Source of the DNA: an uncultured Clostridia bacterium
GTDB lineage: Bacteria > Bacillota > Clostridia > Oscillospirales > Acutalibacteraceae
Direction of reading: 5' to 3'
DNA: 8,745 nucleotides
NCBI GenBank assembly: GCA_937897215.1
Contig: CALCBQ010000141.1
Coordinates: forward strand, 1 to 8,745
Below the pieces are notes generated by a model. That model saw only the letters and a list, made by a program, of their open reading frames with translations, was not told where the DNA came from and did not search any database. Shown one piece after another: positions 1-5,727 of this stretch. Position numbers and translations under genes: made by a program. How positions within the stretch are numbered: position 1 is the first letter of the stretch; each line of letters begins with the position of its first letter.

Positions 1-2512
1 TGGTTTCAACACGGTTGTGCAAGAAATAAACCTGACCGCCACGGCGAAGCTCTTTCTCCATAGCCTCACAAAGCAAGGGGAGATTATGCTCAACCACATA
101 GGTCTGTACGGGGAAACGGTCAGACGGTGCTTCTTCAATAACCGACATATCGCGAATTCCCGACATTGCCATATTAAGTGTGCGAGGGATGGGCGTTGCC
201 GAAAGAGTGAGTACATCAACACCGGGGAACTTTTCTTTGATTTTCTCTTTTTGAGCAACGCCAAAGCGCTGTTCTTCGTCAACAATCAAAAGACCTAAAT
301 CTTTGAATTTTACCTTTTTCGCAATAAGTGAGTGAGTACCCACAATAATATCAATAAATCCCGAGTTTACGCTCTTTATGATTTTTGTCCGTTGCGTTGG
401 TGTACGGAATCGTGAAAGCATTTCAATTTCAACGGGGAATCCGTCAAATCGTTTCATAAGTGTCTGATAATGCTGAAGTGCAAGAATAGTTGTAGGCACA
501 AGTATTGCACACTGTTTTCCGTCTGCAATACACTTGAATACTGCGCGCAGTGCCACTTCAGTCTTGCCAAAACCAACGTCGCCACAAAGAAGGCGGTCCA
601 TTGGGTATGGCTTTTCCATATCATTCTTGATTTCATCAATACTGCGCAACTGGTCGCCTGTTTCTTCAAACTCAAATTTTCGTTCAAAGTCTGACTGCAT
701 ATCAATATCAGGGGAGAATGCAAAGCCCTCTGTGTGCATACGCTCTGAATAAAGCTTGATTAACTGGTCCGCCATGTCTTTAACTGCAGAGCGGACTCTT
801 GACTTTGATTTTTCCCAGTCTGTACCACCAAGTCGATTAAGTTTTAGCGCTTTACCGTTATCTTCGTGAGGACCAATATATTTTGACACCAAATCAAGTT
901 GAGTTACGGGTACATAAAGCACATCGCTTTTCGCGTACTTGATTTTAATGTAGTCTTTTATAATTTTGTTTGCCTCAAGTTGAGTAATTCCGTCAAAAAT
1001 ACCTATACCGTGAATAGCGTGAACAATGTAATCTCCTTTACGCAATTCATCAAGTGAATGTATAGTGTCTTTTGCCTTAAAGCCCGAATTTTTGCGACGA
1101 GTTTTCGATTGATATACTTTTGAATATGTGAATACGTAAAACTTGTCGCGTGGGTATGAAAAACCTGATGTAAGTGAGCCGGGGAGTACAGACACTGCAC
1201 CTTTTGGGAAATCTGCAGGGACTAAAGGAAAATAAACAGAAACAATGTTCTCGTCATTAAGTGTTTCTGCAAGGTTTTTCGCACTCTTTTCAGTACCTGC
1301 AAATACAACAATGCGAGTATCCTTTTTAAGTATTGGTTCAATATCCTCTATAAGCACATCAAGTTTGCCGTTCCAGATAGGCAAACTGCCACCATTGAAT
1401 GTGGTAAGTGATTTAACAGGAGTATCAAAACTACCACGGGCAAAGTTGTCAATATAAGTGAAACCAAGTTCTGTATATTTTTCAACTAACTCGTTGAATG
1501 TAAGGGTAAATTTGTCAAGCCCTTTGCAAAGAATACCATCTTCAACTGAAGATTTAATATCTTCAAGTAAAAGTTTTTGTGAAGCGCCCAATTTTTCTTT
1601 GATTCCACCTGTTTCAAATGCGAAAAATACATAGTTTTCTGCATAATCAAAAATTGTGGCAGGGGAGTATATAAGTGGCATATATTTGTCAGCAGAGCCC
1701 ACTTTTAATCCGTCGCGGAGTCGGTCAATATCTGCATAAAGTTTTTCACGGATTATATCTGTTTTTTTGCCACGGATTGAAGATGCTAACTTCTCGATTT
1801 TTTCAATTAAAGAGTCAGGCTCATCAATAATTATTTCTTTTGATGGTGCAATTAAGATTTCATCAATATTCATTGTTCTTCTTTGACTCTGCACATCAAA
1901 ACGACACATAGTGTCAACTGTATCGCCCCATAATTCAATACGCACAGGCTCATCATCGTCTGGCGAGAAGAAGTCAACAATACCACCACGGCAAGAAAAT
2001 TGACCAACGCCCTCAACTGCATCAACACGAGTGTAACCTGCACAGTTAAGTGAAATAAGAATATTTTCAAGTTTTGTTTCTTCGCCTTTTTTGAGAAGAA
2101 CAGATTTTTGTCTTAAAGTTTCAGGTGGAATGGTGTATGAAATAACGGCTTCTGCAGAAGCTACTACAACATCACACTTGCCGTCAAGCATACGGCGTAA
2201 TACTTTAATACGCTTTTGCTCATATTCATAACTTTGACTATCGTTTGAATAGAATGAAAAACTACGAGCAGGGTAGTGAAGTGCCGAAACACCAAGGACA
2301 GTCAAATCTTCACAGGTTTTTACTGCAGTGGCATCGTCAGGCACGACAATAAGGGCCTTTTTTTCAAGCCCCCCCACTAAAGCAGAAACAATATGTGCTT
2401 TTTGTACGGGTGTTAACCCTAAAACACCTTGAGGAAGAAAACCTTTATTTATACTGTTAAGTACACCCTCAAATTCTGCCGATTTTTCAATTGCCTTTGT
2501 AAATGCTGACAT
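1..2512 (-). CDS. mfd: Transcription-repair coupling factor Mfd, 3'-truncated by window edge
   Basis: Mfd is an ATP-driven DNA translocase that pushes stalled RNA polymerase off damaged DNA and recruits UvrA for nucleotide excision repair. The minus-strand frame is open from ATG 2512-2510 to the window edge: 837 codons of the usual ~1150-1180, with no internal stop. In order I see a UvrB-like N-terminal module (about residues 10-340, with GYTRVDAVEGVGQF at 159 followed by an RGGIVDFF strand), a CarD-like RNA-polymerase-interacting domain (about 485-575, GDYIVHAIHGIGIF around 493), and a superfamily 2 translocase core. The core has Walker A GDVGFGKT at 644-651, motif II DEEQRFGV at 745-752 and motif III SAT at 771-773 in LSATPIPRTL. 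The sequence ends at a YFLHNRVE motif, so helicase motifs V-VI, the TRG motif and the C-terminal domain lie outside. The start follows AGAGGT at 2521-2526 with 8 nt spacing, 18 bp after the pth stop, so it is probably co-transcribed with glmU-pth. Identification is firm. Confidence 0.97.
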   Translation of the reverse strand, partial: MSAFTKAIEKSAEFEGVLNSINKGFLPQGVLGLTPVQKAHIVSALVGGLEKKALIVVPDDATAVKTCEDLTVLGVSALHYPARSFSFYSNDSQSYEYEQKRIKVLRRMLDGKCDVVVASAEAVISYTIPPETLRQKSVLLKKGEETKLENILISLNCAGYTRVDAVEGVGQFSCRGGIVDFFSPDDDEPVRIELWGDTVDTMCRFDVQSQRRTMNIDEILIAPSKEIIIDEPDSLIEKIEKLASSIRGKKTDIIREKLYADIDRLRDGLKVGSADKYMPLIYSPATIFDYAENYVFFAFETGGIKEKLGASQKLLLEDIKSSVEDGILCKGLDKFTLTFNELVEKYTELGFTYIDNFARGSFDTPVKSLTTFNGGSLPIWNGKLDVLIEDIEPILKKDTRIVVFAGTEKSAKNLAETLNDENIVSVYFPLVPADFPKGAVSVLPGSLTSGFSYPRDKFYVFTYSKVYQSKTRRKNSGFKAKDTIHSLDELRKGDYIVHAIHGIGIFDGITQLEANKIIKDYIKIKYAKSDVLYVPVTQLDLVSKYIGPHEDNGKALKLNRLGGTDWEKSKSRVRSAVKDMADQLIKLYSERMHTEGFAFSPDIDMQSDFERKFEFEETGDQLRSIDEIKNDMEKPYPMDRLLCGDVGFGKTEVALRAVFKCIADGKQCAILVPTTILALQHYQTLMKRFDGFPVEIEMLSRFRTPTQRTKIIKSVNSGFIDIIVGTHSLIAKKVKFKDLGLLIVDEEQRFGVAQKEKIKEKFPGVDVLTLSATPIPRTLNMAMSGIRDMSVIEEAPSDRFPVQTYVVEHNLPLLCEAMEKELRRGGQVYFLHNRVET

Positions 2513-2530
2513 AATTAATTACCTCTGTAA

Positions 2531-3142
2531 TTAACTGTTATATAAATTCATTGCCTTGTCTATCTGGTTATCAAGTAAAAGCTCAATCGCCTTGCAAGCA
2601 TTTTCAAGTACAGGCTCAAGCACTTTTTGCTCATCCTTTTTGAATTCGGAAAGCACCCAATCAGCCATATCATAATCGGGGTGTGGCTTTTTACCAACAC
2701 CGATTTTAACTCTTGGAAAATTGTCGCTATTCATATGATAAATAATACTGCGAAGACCCTTTTGGCCACCGTCACTGCCTTTTCTCTTGATTCGCATTTT
2801 TCCAATGTCAAGAGATGTGTCATCACTAATAACAATAATTCTTTCAGGTGGAATTTTATAAAACGACGCACATTCTCTTACTGCTTCGCCACTGTTGTTC
2901 ATATAAGTCTGTGGTTTCATAACAATACAACGATGACCACCGATTGTTGTGTCTGCAATAAGGGATTTGAACTTTAATTTATCAACCCTGAAATTAAGTT
3001 TTTCTGAAAGCATATCTACGCACAAAAACCCCGAATTATGTCGGGTGAGGGTGTACTTTCTGTCAGGATTTCCAAGCCCCACCACGATAAATTCAGGTGT
3101 GCCCACAGATGCATAAGTTTTCTTTCTGAATCTGTCGAACAT
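2531..3142 (-). CDS. pth: Peptidyl-tRNA hydrolase
   Basis: Pth is a cytoplasmic esterase that releases peptides from peptidyl-tRNA that has dropped off ribosomes, recycling tRNA. The 203-residue product shows the family hallmarks: VVGLGNPDRKY with Asn25 (E. coli Asn10), TRHNSGF with catalytic His35 (His20), KPQTYMNNSG with Asn82 (Asn68), and SDDTSLDIG with Asp107 (Asp93). The late motif reads GSDGGQKGLRSI, so Gln127-Lys128 stand where E. coli has His113-Asn114. About 16 residues, basic at the start (MFDRFRKK), precede the usual N-terminus. I kept ATG 3142 because AGAGG at 3154-3158 lies upstream at 11 nt and no later start has a good ribosome binding site. The gene sits 21 bp after glmU and 18 bp before mfd. 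In B. subtilis pth lies in the same cluster, but with ctc before it and fin between it and mfd. Those two genes are absent here. Confidence 0.97.
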   Translation of the reverse strand: MFDRFRKKTYASVGTPEFIVVGLGNPDRKYTLTRHNSGFLCVDMLSEKLNFRVDKLKFKSLIADTTIGGHRCIVMKPQTYMNNSGEAVRECASFYKIPPERIIVISDDTSLDIGKMRIKRKGSDGGQKGLRSIIYHMNSDNFPRVKIGVGKKPHPDYDMADWVLSEFKKDEQKVLEPVLENACKAIELLLDNQIDKAMNLYNS

Positions 3143-3163
3143 ATTTTATTTTACCTCTTATTT

Positions 3164-4546
3164 TTATTTGAGTTTCCAGTCGATTTTGTTGACCTGTCTT
3201 GCTCTTGCAATACCAAGTGCATCAGCAGGAACATCTTCTGTAATTGTTGAACCCGCAGCAGTGTAAGCGCCTTGCCCAACTTTAACAGGAGCCACAAGGT
3301 TTGTGTTACAACCGATAAACGCATCATCGCCGATTACTGTGCGATATTTTGCCTTGCCTGTGTAGTTTACAGTAACTGTGCCGCAACCAAAGTTTACTCG
3401 TTTACCAACATCAGAGTCGCCAACATAAGTAAGATGAGAAACTTTAGTGCCGGTATCAATTGTTGAATTTTTAACTTCAACAAAGTTGCCAAGATGCACT
3501 TTTTCGCCGATAACAGAATTTGGTCTTATATGCACAAACGGACCAATGTCAGCACCCTCAAGCACTCTTGATTGGTAACATTGAACATTGTTAAGTTTAG
3601 CACCGTCTTCAATAATACTGTCGCTAATGATTGAGTTAGGTCCAATTCTGCAACCTTTACCGATTTTAGTGTTACCTTGAATAATTGTATTAGGAAGAAT
3701 TTGTGTATCTGCACCAATTTCAACTCCAGGCTCAATAATAACACCGTCTGAAAATGGAATATCAACGCCGTTTATAAGATGATATTCAATCTGTTGCATT
3801 TTGCCGTGCTGATTTAACTCCATTAACTGAAGTCGTGAGTTAGCGCCAAGAATAATATCTGCACTCGGTGCAAAATAAGTGTCGGCTTTAAGTCCGTCTT
3901 CAATAAACATTGAAACAAGGTCAACAAGATTATAATGACCGTTTTGTCTTGGTTGTAACTTGTTAAGACCTGCAAGTAATTTTTCTGCATTAATCCAGAA
4001 TGTGCCTGAAGAAATTTCATTTATACGCTTAATAACGCTGTCAGCGTCTTGTTCTTCAATAATTCCCATAAATTGACGAGCAGGGTTTCTCACAATTCTG
4101 CCATATCCGAATGGTTTGTCAAGAATTGCAGTAATAACTGTAAGGTCGTTACCTGCATTTATGTGATGAGCATAAGATGAACAAATTGTATTAGCATCCA
4201 TAAACGGAGTATCGCCGTTAAGAATAAGCACATTCCCACCGTGTTCCGCACAAGAACGGATAAAGCGTTCAGCCTGCATAACTGCGTGGGCAGTACCAAG
4301 TGGTTTTTCTTGCTCAACCGCAGAAATAAAACTACCCGGATGCTCTTTCATAAGATATTCTTTAATAGTTGTGTCGTTGTCAGGCACAACCGCAATAATA
4401 TGCAGAAGTTTTGCTGCAACCGCCGCATCAGTAACTCTGCCAATCATTGGTTTACCCATAACTGATGCCATAACGCGTGGTGTTGCGGAATTTGGGCTTA
4501 TTGCTGTTCCACCCGCCATAATAATTGCAATATCAAAATTTGTCAT
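3164..4546 (-). CDS. glmU: Bifunctional GlcNAc-1-P uridyltransferase / GlcN-1-P acetyltransferase GlmU, with divergent N-terminal active site
   Basis: GlmU makes UDP-GlcNAc for peptidoglycan and other polymers: its C-terminal half acetylates GlcN-1-P and its N-terminal half transfers UMP. The 460 residues match the usual length. The N-terminal half (about 1-240) is a nucleotidyltransferase fold with PLGTAHAV at 82-89, NGDTPF with metal ligand Asp112 (E. coli Asp105), GYGRIVRN at 147-154 and Asn236 (Asn227). The C-terminal half (about 260-450) is a hexapeptide left-handed beta-helix. It has Arg341, Lys359, His371, Tyr374, Asn385 and Asn394 matching E. coli Arg333, Lys351, His363, Tyr366, Asn377 and Asn386, so the acetyltransferase looks intact. 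The odd part is the UTP-binding loop: residues 10-24 read MAGGTAISPNSATPR where the family has LAAGxGTRMxSxxPK. Ser17 replaces catalytic Arg18, Arg24 replaces Lys25, Pro82 replaces Gln76 and Ser179 replaces Asn169. The start follows AGGAGG at 4555-4560 with 8 nt spacing. It is the first gene of the leftward operon. Confidence 0.93.
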   Translation of the reverse strand: MTNFDIAIIMAGGTAISPNSATPRVMASVMGKPMIGRVTDAAVAAKLLHIIAVVPDNDTTIKEYLMKEHPGSFISAVEQEKPLGTAHAVMQAERFIRSCAEHGGNVLILNGDTPFMDANTICSSYAHHINAGNDLTVITAILDKPFGYGRIVRNPARQFMGIIEEQDADSVIKRINEISSGTFWINAEKLLAGLNKLQPRQNGHYNLVDLVSMFIEDGLKADTYFAPSADIILGANSRLQLMELNQHGKMQQIEYHLINGVDIPFSDGVIIEPGVEIGADTQILPNTIIQGNTKIGKGCRIGPNSIISDSIIEDGAKLNNVQCYQSRVLEGADIGPFVHIRPNSVIGEKVHLGNFVEVKNSTIDTGTKVSHLTYVGDSDVGKRVNFGCGTVTVNYTGKAKYRTVIGDDAFIGCNTNLVAPVKVGQGAYTAAGSTITEDVPADALGIARARQVNKIDWKLK

Positions 4547-4593
4547 TTTCTATGCCTCCTTTAAGTGAGATAACACCATTTTTTATTAATTAA

Positions 4594-4622
4594 ATTTTAT
4601 CATAAACTTGTATTTTTTTCAA
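4594..4622 (-). promoter_or_regulatory. Sigma-A-type promoter for the glmU-pth-mfd operon
   Basis: On the minus strand, a -35 box TTGAAA (4622-4617), a 17-nt spacer and a -10 box TAAAAT (4599-4594) are seen. A TG one base upstream of the -10 makes it an extended -10. Transcription would start near 4587, giving a leader of about 40 nt, too short for a typical riboswitch. It is placed correctly for glmU and no other promoter is evident before pth or mfd. It is predicted from sequence only. Confidence 0.8.
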
Positions 4623-4634
4623 TACTTTCTTTAA

Positions 4635-4663
4635 TTGACAAAGTAATTGTGAAATGATATATT
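4635..4663 (+). promoter_or_regulatory. Sigma-A-type promoter for the glycosyltransferase gene
   Basis: A consensus -35 box TTGACA (4635-4640), a 17-nt spacer and a -10 box TATATT (4658-4663) are seen, with TG at 4655-4656 giving an extended -10. The predicted start is near 4670, about 25 nt before the GTG start at 4695. Its -35 lies 12 bp from the -35 of the divergent glmU promoter, so the two polymerase footprints would overlap. The match is near consensus, and activity is inferred. Confidence 0.82.
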
Positions 4664-4678
4664 TATATTATTAAATAT
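4659..4678. repeat. AT-rich inverted repeat over the glycosyltransferase -10 and start site
   Basis: ATATTTA (4659-4665) and TAAATAT (4672-4678) are perfect 7-bp inverted arms around a 6-nt centre. The repeat overlaps the -10 box and the predicted transcription start, which is where a repressor operator could sit. In such AT-rich DNA a repeat of this size can easily arise by chance, so a role as operator is only a possibility. Confidence 0.3.
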
Positions 4679-4694
4679 TACGGAGGAAAATCAC

Positions 4695-5615
4695 GTGCTT
4701 TCTGTAATTATTCCATCTTATAACGAAGAATTGAATATTCAAAATACCGCAAATGTATTGTCTGCGTTATTCAAAGAAAATAATATTGAAACTGAACTCA
4801 TTTTTATAGATGACGGCTCAAAAGACAAAACTTACGAAAAAATCTGTGAGTGTGCCGAAAAATATGAAAATGTAAAAGGAATAAGTTTCAGTCGTAATTT
4901 TGGCAAAGAAGCGGCAATTTATGCAGGACTTCAGGAGTCAAAAGGGGATTGTGCAGTAATTCTTGATTGCGACTTGCAATTTCCACCTGAAAAAGCAGTT
5001 GAAATGTATAAACTGTGGGAACAAGGTTTTGAAGTAGTTGAAGGCATTAAAGCCGACCGCGGTAACGAAGGTATCTTTTATAAACTTTTCGCAAAGAGTT
5101 TTTATAAGATTATCAGCGGATTTGTAGGAGTTGATATGCAGTCAACATCTGACTTTAAACTTATTGACAGAAAAGTTATCGATGCACTTCTCTCGCTCCC
5201 TGAAAGAAATACATTTTTCCGTGCTCTTTCATTCTGGTCAGGCTTTAAGTCAACACAAATTGAGTTCAAAGTGCAAGAGCGTCAGAACGGTGTGTCTAAA
5301 TGGAGTTTCAAAAAACTCGTTAAATATGCAATTTCAAATATAACATCATTCACAACTGCACCGTTGCAGATTATTACAGGTCTTGGTTGTGTGCTTTTAG
5401 TGTTTATGTTTGGTATGGCAATACAAACTCTTGTAAGATTTTTGCTCGGTCAGTCTGCCGAGGGCTTTACAACGGTAATTTTACTGTTACTTTTAATCGG
5501 TGGCAGTATTATGATGGCGCTGGGTATTATTGGTTATTATATCGCCCGAATTTATGAAGAAGTGAAAGGCAGACCCCGTTATATTGTTTCAAAGAAAACA
5601 GAAGATAAAAAATAA
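4695..5615 (+). CDS. GtrB/DPM1-like polyprenyl-phosphate glycosyltransferase (GT family 2), membrane-bound
   Basis: This family transfers a sugar from a nucleotide donor to undecaprenyl phosphate on the inner face of the membrane; the lipid-linked sugar is then flipped and used to decorate envelope polymers. The 306-residue product starts with VIIPSYNEE (4-12), then DDGSKDKT (39-46), SRNFGKEAAI (66-75), the metal-binding DCDLQFPPE (91-99; usually DADLQxPPE) and QERQNGVSKWSFKKL (194-208), all in the order typical of the DPM1-like/GtrB group. Two C-terminal membrane helices follow (about 221-250 and 259-285), ending in the usual YEEVKGRPRYIV. GTG 4695 is preceded by CGGAGG at 4681-4686 with 8 nt spacing. 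The gene has its own promoter and terminator and no flippase (GtrA) or polymer glycosyltransferase beside it, so the sugar and acceptor cannot be told. The B. subtilis proteins CsbB and YkoT are similar in architecture. Confidence 0.92.
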   Translation: MLSVIIPSYNEELNIQNTANVLSALFKENNIETELIFIDDGSKDKTYEKICECAEKYENVKGISFSRNFGKEAAIYAGLQESKGDCAVILDCDLQFPPEKAVEMYKLWEQGFEVVEGIKADRGNEGIFYKLFAKSFYKIISGFVGVDMQSTSDFKLIDRKVIDALLSLPERNTFFRALSFWSGFKSTQIEFKVQERQNGVSKWSFKKLVKYAISNITSFTTAPLQIITGLGCVLLVFMFGMAIQTLVRFLLGQSAEGFTTVILLLLLIGGSIMMALGIIGYYIARIYEEVKGRPRYIVSKKTEDKK

Positions 5616-5621
5616 GAATTT

Positions 5622-5646
5622 GCGGTGCATTTTGCACCGCTTTTTT
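5622..5646 (+). terminator. Intrinsic terminator after the glycosyltransferase
   Basis: A perfect 8-bp GC-rich stem, GCGGTGCA (5622-5629) pairing with TGCACCGC (5633-5640), closes a TTT loop and is followed at once by six T residues (5641-5646). It starts 6 bp after the stop codon. It should separate the glycosyltransferase transcript from recJ, which has its own promoter downstream. Confidence 0.93.
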
Positions 5647-5658
5647 ACGCTCAAACCC

Positions 5659-5687
5659 TTGAAATACCAAGGATTTAATGGTATAAT
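5659..5687 (+). promoter_or_regulatory. Sigma-A-type promoter for recJ-rel
   Basis: The -35 box TTGAAA (5659-5664), a 17-nt spacer and a perfect -10 box TATAAT (5682-5687) are seen, with TG at 5679-5680 as an extended -10. The predicted start is near 5694, only 10 nt before ATG 5704 and about 34 nt before GTG 5728. This supports the later codon as the recJ start. Confidence 0.85.
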
Positions 5688-5713
5688 GCTATTTTAGATA
5701 ATTATGTTAAAAA

Positions 5714-5720
5714 GGGGGAG
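5714..5720 (+). promoter_or_regulatory. Ribosome binding site that decides the recJ start
   Basis: GGGGGAG at 5714-5720 (within AAAGGGGGAG) is the only Shine-Dalgarno-like sequence near the start of recJ. It lies 7 nt before GTG 5728. If ATG 5704 were used, this site would lie inside the coding sequence and the ATG would have none. A similar AGGGGGGAG stands before rel at 7753-7761. Confidence 0.75.
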
Positions 5721-5727
5721 TGTGTCC

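Noticed and set aside
17..298. Short plus-strand frame of 93 codons opposite mfd, and similar ones at 470-752 and 1245-1457.
   Set aside because: They lie antisense to well-conserved Mfd domains, have no convincing ribosome binding site and encode no recognisable domain.
2358..2375. Runs of seven T and seven C in mfd (A7 and G7 on the coding strand), possible slippage or phase-variation site.
   Set aside because: The frame is intact through both runs, the gene is a housekeeping repair factor, and runs of seven are short for phase variation.
1..2512. Absence of a long closed frame here, with only short minus-strand frames bounded by stops, suggesting a broken gene.
   Set aside because: Reading the minus strand from ATG 2512 gives one uninterrupted Mfd frame to the edge. 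It lacks a stop only because the window ends.
2627..2977. 116-codon plus-strand frame opposite pth.
   Set aside because: It is a shadow of a clearly conserved gene on the other strand, with low-complexity composition and no family resemblance.
4547..4593. Possible riboswitch or glmS-like ribozyme leader before glmU.
   Set aside because: The predicted leader is only about 40 nt, with no stable hairpin or terminator, so there is no room for such an element.
5131..5343. Overlapping plus-strand frame inside the glycosyltransferase, and similar ones at 6581-6772, 7940-8152 and 8204-8401.
   Set aside because: Each lies in an alternative frame of a strongly conserved gene and has no start signal of its own.
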